Shown here: one piece after another, positions 5,675 to 8,694 of the stretch
Position numbering within the stretch: the stretch's first letter is position 1
Layout: every line of letters begins with the position of its first letter
Assembly: GCA_023128635.1 (NCBI GenBank)
Contig: JAGMDP010000109.1
Span: forward strand, 1 to 8,694
Source of the DNA: Candidatus Heimdallarchaeota archaeon
Lineage (GTDB): Archaea > Asgardarchaeota > Heimdallarchaeia > JABLTI01
Length of the DNA: 8,694 nucleotides
Reading direction: 5' to 3'
Made by a program: the position numbers and the translations under genes
The notes under the pieces: generated by a model
Databases searched by the model: none
Seen by the model: only the letters and a program-made list of their open reading frames with translations
What the model was told of the DNA's origin: nothing

Positions 5675-6406
5675 ATGAGTCAAATTGCTAGAGTGAAAAC
5701 TGGGATACCTGGATTAGATAAAATGCTAAATGGGGGATTACCAAAAGGCAGAACAATTCTATTAAGCGGACCAGCTGGAGCAGGGAAAACCACACTCGCA
5801 ACCCAATTTATCTATCGTGGCGTCTTAGATCATGGCGATCCAGGAATTTATGTTACCTTTGATGAAAGTCCCAAAAGTGTGAGACAAAACTTCGCAAGTT
5901 ATGATTGGAAATTAGAAAATTTGGAAAAAGAGAATCTTCTTGCACTTGTTGATGGGTTCTCCATGCGAGCAGGTGTAGCTTCAAAAGAGAAGTATAGTAT
6001 TCGATTAGAAATTGATGATCTATTAACAACACTTATCGCATTAATTGATGAACTTGGTGCTGAAAGAGTAGTTATTGATTCTTTAACAGCTCTTGCTTTA
6101 TCTTTAGAAAGTGAAATGCGAATTCGAAGAGAGATCTTAAAGCTTAGTGCTGTAATGTCGAGTCTTAAATGTACAACCATTGTTACCAGTGAGATGTCAC
6201 AAAGCGGAGAAATTTCTCGGTATGGTGTTGAAGAATTCATGGCTTCTGGTGTAATAGTTCTTGATATTCAAGAAGTAAATCAAAGATTGGTTAGAAGTAT
6301 TTACATCAGAAAGATGAGGGGAATCGACCATGAATTAGTTCGAAGACCTTTCGAAATGACTCAAAATGGCTGTGTAGCGTTATCTACTGAAACATTGTTC
6401 TTGTAA
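5675..6406 (+). CDS. Single-domain KaiC/RAD55-family ATPase, 243 aa
   Basis: A RecA-fold ATPase of the archaeal KaiC-like group. It opens with the typical RVKTGIPGLDKMLNGGLPKG (6-25), followed by Walker A GPAGAGKTT (32-40), VTFDESP with the catalytic Glu (60-66), Walker B RVVIDSLT (131-138), TTIVTSEM (167-174), GVEEFMASGVIVL (184-196) and IRKMRGIDHE (211-220). It has one ATPase domain, whereas cyanobacterial KaiC has two, and no DNA-binding or sensor domain is fused. Such proteins are common in archaea, probably acting in signalling or regulation as oligomers; the partner is unknown. It lies 61 bp after mfnE on the same strand and could be co-transcribed, but nothing links it to methanofuran. 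The start at 5675 is chosen by its ribosome-binding site and family alignment. Confidence 0.85.
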   Translation: MSQIARVKTGIPGLDKMLNGGLPKGRTILLSGPAGAGKTTLATQFIYRGVLDHGDPGIYVTFDESPKSVRQNFASYDWKLENLEKENLLALVDGFSMRAGVASKEKYSIRLEIDDLLTTLIALIDELGAERVVIDSLTALALSLESEMRIRREILKLSAVMSSLKCTTIVTSEMSQSGEISRYGVEEFMASGVIVLDIQEVNQRLVRSIYIRKMRGIDHELVRRPFEMTQNGCVALSTETLFL

Positions 6407-6423
6407 TTGAAATAATATTTCAA
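6407..6423 (+). repeat. AT-rich inverted repeat just after the KaiC-like gene
   Basis: TTGAAAT-AAT-ATTTCAA, a perfect 7-bp inverted repeat with a 3-nt loop beginning at the first base after the stop codon. It could be a weak transcript-end hairpin or a protein-binding site in the gap before the zinc-ribbon gene. No oligo-T run follows it closely, so a classical terminator is not supported. Confidence 0.4.
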
Positions 6424-6501
6424 TACACATTATTTATTGTAATCCAAAATATCTTGTTCATTTGATATTTACTCAGTCTGTTGTATGGTTGGAAATTAAC
6501 A

Positions 6502-6702
6502 ATGTTTACGAAAGATTCTGATGTAAAAGAAGAAGATCTTGTTTTAATGGAAACAAAAGAGCTAAAAGAGAAGTGTGGGAATTGCAATAGTGGTCTTACT
6601 CTCAAATTATTTTGGTCAAGAAAGGAATATAAACAAAAAATAGAATGTCCAAAATGCGGATTAGCAGTTTGGAAGAGTAATTTGAAAAAATTAGATTATT
6701 GA
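6502..6702 (+). CDS. Small zinc-ribbon protein, 66 aa, function unknown
   Basis: A lone zinc-binding domain: C25-x2-C28 (KCGNCNSG) and C49-x2-C52 (ECPKCGLA), with 20 residues between the pairs, framed by short strands (LTLKLFW and AVWKSN). The N-terminal ~24 residues are acidic and charged (KDSDVKEEDL) and probably disordered. Such stand-alone ribbons occur in archaea as transcription, translation or assembly helper proteins, but no specific family is recognised. The ATG at 6502 is preferred over a TTG seven codons upstream; TTGGA lies about 10 nt before it as a weak ribosome site. The stop codon abuts the stop of the converging cyclophilin-like gene with no gap (TGA|TCA). It may have its own promoter in the 95-bp AT-rich gap after the KaiC-like gene. 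Confidence 0.7.
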   Translation: MFTKDSDVKEEDLVLMETKELKEKCGNCNSGLTLKLFWSRKEYKQKIECPKCGLAVWKSNLKKLDY

Positions 6703-7080
6703 TCATTCATCTTTCTCTAGAACAACCCGAGTTAAATTTTTCATAGTTTTGAATAATTCTAAATTCCCAGTGATTTTACCTATAATATTAACTTCTGAAT
6801 ATGGTCGTATTTTCTCCCAAAATACACATATGGCTTTACTCATAGGCCAATAAGCAATATCTCCAGGTTCTACATCAAAGGTTGGACGCTCGGATTTTAC
6901 TTGGATATCAATTAAGAAATTAGCTTGAGCATTATTCTGCACAATTAAACGACCACTTAATGGTAAAGCATACCAGATGTTTTCAACTGAATGGGGAGCT
7001 TTTACTCGATATAGCTCACCTTTCACTTCTCCTACACCATCAATTTTAAATTTGACTGGATAAATTTCCTTTACAGACAA
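6703..7080 (-). CDS. Cyclophilin-like fold protein (TM1367/DUF3830-like), 125 aa
   Basis: The protein is one compact beta-barrel domain: VKFKIDGVGEVKGELY at the start, a conserved turn VEPGDIAYWPMSKAICVFW (70-88) and PYSEVNIIGKI (93-103). The GDIAYWP...FW pattern marks the bacterial/archaeal cyclophilin-like (PF04126/DUF3830-type) family. Whether it has prolyl-isomerase activity is doubtful; the family function is unproven. The start is a TTG at 7080. No ATG or GTG lies between it and the upstream in-frame stop, and the next Met (residue 80) is inside the fold, so TTG initiation is needed. A TATTATT stretch about 20 nt upstream would suit a leaderless transcript. It lies downstream of tRNA-Glu on the same strand and converges on the zinc-ribbon gene. 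Confidence 0.75.
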   Translation of the reverse strand: MSVKEIYPVKFKIDGVGEVKGELYRVKAPHSVENIWYALPLSGRLIVQNNAQANFLIDIQVKSERPTFDVEPGDIAYWPMSKAICVFWEKIRPYSEVNIIGKITGNLELFKTMKNLTRVVLEKDE

Positions 7081-7113
7081 TAATTTGCACCGAGAAATAA
7101 TACAACTTCAGAC

Positions 7114-7120
7114 AAAAAAA
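7114..7120 (-). terminator. Oligo-T terminator after tRNA-Glu
   Basis: A run of seven T on the minus strand, beginning about 16 nt after the encoded CCA of the tRNA. This spacing fits an archaeal hairpin-independent terminator giving a short 3' trailer. It would also separate the tRNA from the cyclophilin-like gene. Confidence 0.55.
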
Positions 7121-7136
7121 GCTTCTGGAGAAAGTG

Positions 7137-7214
7137 TGGTGCCCCGACCGGGATTTGAACCCGAGTCCACAACTCGAAAGGCTGTGATGCTTGGCCGAAC
7201 TACACCATCGGGGC
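7137..7214 (-). tRNA. tRNA-Glu (anticodon UUC), CCA encoded
   Basis: Folded by hand on the minus strand. The acceptor stem GCCCCGA/TCGGGGC is 7 perfect pairs. The D arm is closed by GTGT/GCAT with one G-U at each end. The anticodon stem ACAGC/GTTGT has one G-U and the loop CTTTCGA gives anticodon TTC. The T stem TCGGG/CCCGG has one G-U around loop TTCAAAT. Discriminator A is followed by a genomically encoded CCA (7139-7137). The anticodon reads GAA/GAG, glutamate. The overall pattern (GGTGTAGTTCGGCCAA, CCTTTCGAG) is that of archaeal tRNA-Glu. No intron is present. Confidence 0.95.
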
Positions 7215-7217
7215 AAT

Positions 7218-7230
7218 GTTGATTTTCAAC
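7218..7230 (-). repeat. Small hairpin directly before the tRNA-Glu 5' end
   Basis: GTTGA-AAA-TCAAC on the minus strand, a perfect 5-bp stem with a 3-nt loop ending 3 nt before the mature tRNA. If transcription starts near 7230, as the TTTAAAA at 7255-7261 would suggest, this hairpin would form the whole pre-tRNA leader removed by RNase P. It could equally be chance in AT-rich sequence. Confidence 0.3.
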
Positions 7231-7254
7231 GTTTTCCTTGTTTGTACTATCTAG

Positions 7255-7261
7255 TTTTAAA
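7255..7261 (-). promoter_or_regulatory. Putative TATA box for tRNA-Glu
   Basis: TTTAAAA on the minus strand, centred 44 nt upstream of the mature tRNA 5' end. Typical archaeal spacing would put the start site near 7230 with a leader of about 16 nt. Confidence 0.35.
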
Positions 7262-7309
7262 TCTTTCTTATTCTACAATAAAACATCATTTGGCAAATTA
7301 AATGAGGTT

Positions 7310-7356
7310 AAAAATAGAAAAAAAAGAGATATTTGCAGTAGGTTAACCCCACTGCA
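7310..7356 (-). terminator. Hairpin plus oligo-T terminator of the ABC substrate-binding protein gene
   Basis: Downstream of the gene's stop the minus strand has TGCAGT/ACTGCA (7351-7356 with 7334-7339) enclosing the palindrome GGTTAACC (7341-7348). About 9 nt later comes a run of eight T (7318-7325) and then a run of five T (7310-7314). This is the clearest terminator in the window and separates the transporter gene from tRNA-Glu. Confidence 0.7.
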
Positions 7357-7371
7357 TAGTTTACAGAATGA

Positions 7372-8694
7372 TTATTTTCGTTTCTTAACGATGAGATATG
7401 TGATTGTAGCGATAGCCATGATTGAGGTGAAAGCAACTAACATGGTGAAACCAGGAGTTGTTGGAGTCCATCCTAAATCGTAACCAGCTTTTGTCATATA
7501 TTCTCTTGCTTTGTCAATGTCGAAGTTGTAGCGAATGATGTTTGGATTATTCCAAATACCCATCTTTGGATAAAGTGGAGTATCACTGATAGCGTATTCG
7601 CCTCTGTGAATTACGTCGTTTATTTCAAATCTATCAAGAGCATAGTTGATTGCTTTTCTTACACATAAACCAATGCTTAGGGACGGGTCGCCAGGGGCGG
7701 GTGCACGATTACCTATTATTGGTCTTACTTCTCTCATGTTATGTCCGAAGAAACCAAAACTGTATGTTGTATCATCTTGTACAGTGTAGTCTGGATCTAA
7801 AATGAATTCGTCTTTCTTGGTTGGGTTCCAACCGACGCCTTCAAGATCTACTTTACCGGACTCAAATTCAAGCATTGAAGTTTGTTGGTCAGGTATAATT
7901 CTGATTCTTAATTGAGTCATACCATCCCATCCAGTACCGAAGCCGAATCTGTTGTCCCAATCCAAAGCTGCATCAGCAGTAACTACTGGGTCTAATCTCC
8001 AGCTATCTGTATTTACTGTGAGAACGGTTTCTACTCCTTCAGTGAAGCCACTGATTTCGAAAAGTCCAGTTCCAAAACAATTTGTTGCAAATGCATTCCA
8101 TGCTGGGTCTGTAATATCAGGGGTTACTCCATCAGCTAATTGAGATTGATTCAAGTAGTGTTCAGGGAGAATTCGTGTGTTGAGTGATGGTAAGAACGGA
8201 GCATATGGATCGTTTGCTGCTGTGCCAGGGTCACCATCAATGAATAAGTCCATGGTCCATTGATCGAGTATTTGCATATCTTCAACCCAAGACCATAAAT
8301 GTTGGTCATTAGAAACTTCTGCCCATGCATAAAGGGTGAAGTAAACGTCTTGAATATCGAAGACTTCATCGGTGAATCCACCAGCATCTGCCCATTCAAT
8401 ACCTTGTCTTACGACAATTCTCATCCAGGTATCATTAAGCATAGTATAGCTTTGAGCTAAATGTGGCCAAACTGTTAGATCAGCATCGTACCAAATCAAA
8501 ACATCCATGGTTGCACTGCTGATGAAACTTGAAGAAGTATCATCTTGGAACAATGGATTAAGATCTGACCAAGCTGCGTCAGTAATAACTAACTCATCAG
8601 TGGTAATTTGTCCAGTGTGAGCAGCTGTCCAGTCCATCAAACCCCATGATTGTAATATACCATCAGACATATTATATCCGTCAAGGGTTGCCCA
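7372..8694 (-). CDS. Oligopeptide-type ABC transporter substrate-binding protein, C-terminal 440 aa (5' end off window)
   Basis: Family-5 (DppA/OppA-type) extracytoplasmic solute receptor. The frame is open through the right edge, so the Met at 8670 is internal. Family landmarks are DLNPLF near visible residue 45, WPHLAQSYTM, IVVRQGIEWADAGGFTDEVF with FDIQDVYFTLYAW, ILPEHYL, a TGLFEISGF region, VRKAINYALDR and YNFDIDKAREYMTKAGYD. Directly after AGYD come a short spacer WTPTT, PGF, a hydrophobic helix (LVAFTSIMAIATITYLIV) and KKRK: a C-terminal anchor of the archaeosortase-substrate style. The usual final ~150-residue lobe of the family is absent. A domain start near visible residue 40, preceded by coding sequence, suggests a longer protein, perhaps with a first half outside the window. 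It is secreted and held at the outer face of the membrane; its ligand is unknown, and peptides or sugars are both possible. Confidence 0.85.
   Translation of the reverse strand, partial: WATLDGYNMSDGILQSWGLMDWTAAHTGQITTDELVITDAAWSDLNPLFQDDTSSSFISSATMDVLIWYDADLTVWPHLAQSYTMLNDTWMRIVVRQGIEWADAGGFTDEVFDIQDVYFTLYAWAEVSNDQHLWSWVEDMQILDQWTMDLFIDGDPGTAANDPYAPFLPSLNTRILPEHYLNQSQLADGVTPDITDPAWNAFATNCFGTGLFEISGFTEGVETVLTVNTDSWRLDPVVTADAALDWDNRFGFGTGWDGMTQLRIRIIPDQQTSMLEFESGKVDLEGVGWNPTKKDEFILDPDYTVQDDTTYSFGFFGHNMREVRPIIGNRAPAPGDPSLSIGLCVRKAINYALDRFEINDVIHRGEYAISDTPLYPKMGIWNNPNIIRYNFDIDKAREYMTKAGYDLGWTPTTPGFTMLVAFTSIMAIATITYLIVKKRK

Noticed and set aside
5899..6240. 113-residue minus-strand frame inside the KaiC-like gene
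   Set aside because: Antisense shadow of a gene with intact Walker motifs; Ser/Ile-rich with no domain signs.
7238..7483. 81-residue plus-strand open frame across the transporter 3' end
   Set aside because: It runs through the terminator hairpin and over the stop of the substrate-binding gene, and its sequence resembles no family. A chance frame.
1..8694. CRISPR array, insertion sequence or integrase/attachment site at tRNA-Glu
   Set aside because: No regularly spaced repeats, no transposase or integrase motifs, and no duplicate of the tRNA 3' end was seen in the window.

Overview
The window reads as a compact, AT-rich archaeal chromosome segment. The archaeal signs are mptE, mfnF and mfnE (cofactor genes of the archaeal C1 pathway), a KaiC/RAD55-type ATPase, a CCA-encoding tRNA-Glu of archaeal type, mixed Shine-Dalgarno and apparently leaderless starts, oligo-T terminators, and a substrate-binding protein ending in a PGF-plus-membrane-anchor tail. 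The exact lineage cannot be fixed by eye. A low-GC archaeon with a tetrahydromethanopterin/methanofuran pathway is well supported; an Asgard-type host is a guess.

Layout. Bases 1-2036 are minus strand: the N-terminal piece of a GNAT acetyltransferase (own promoter and strong SD), then a nucleotidyltransferase preceded closely by a DUF447 flavin-reductase-like gene. A 105-bp divergent region separates these from mptE (plus strand). mptE converges, with an 8-bp stop overlap, on a minus-strand pair: a TusA-like sulfur carrier followed by a 6-pyruvoyl-tetrahydropterin synthase/QueD-family gene. A second divergent region (3724-3871) leads to the plus-strand run mfnF, mfnE (ATGA overlap), a single-domain KaiC-like ATPase and a small zinc-ribbon protein. 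These meet a minus-strand cyclophilin-like gene end to end with no spacer. Upstream of the latter on the minus strand lie tRNA-Glu(UUC) and, beyond a hairpin/oligo-T terminator, the C-terminal 440 residues of an oligopeptide-type ABC substrate-binding protein running off the right edge.

How it fits together. The core, about 2.0-5.6 kb, is a C1-carrier cofactor neighbourhood. MptE makes the pterin pyrophosphate used for tetrahydromethanopterin, and MfnE and MfnF carry out the last two furan-side steps of methanofuran assembly. The PTPS-family protein may feed the pterin branch or make queuosine/archaeosine precursor. DUF447, the nucleotidyltransferase and the TusA-like protein are unassigned genes that could be studied as partners by position. 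Several annotated starts are moved inward here because a Shine-Dalgarno sequence clearly favours an internal ATG (PTPS, mfnF, kaiC-like). No CRISPR array, insertion sequence or integrase was seen. I did not find a clearly new defence or mobile system; the interest lies in the unassigned neighbours of the cofactor genes.
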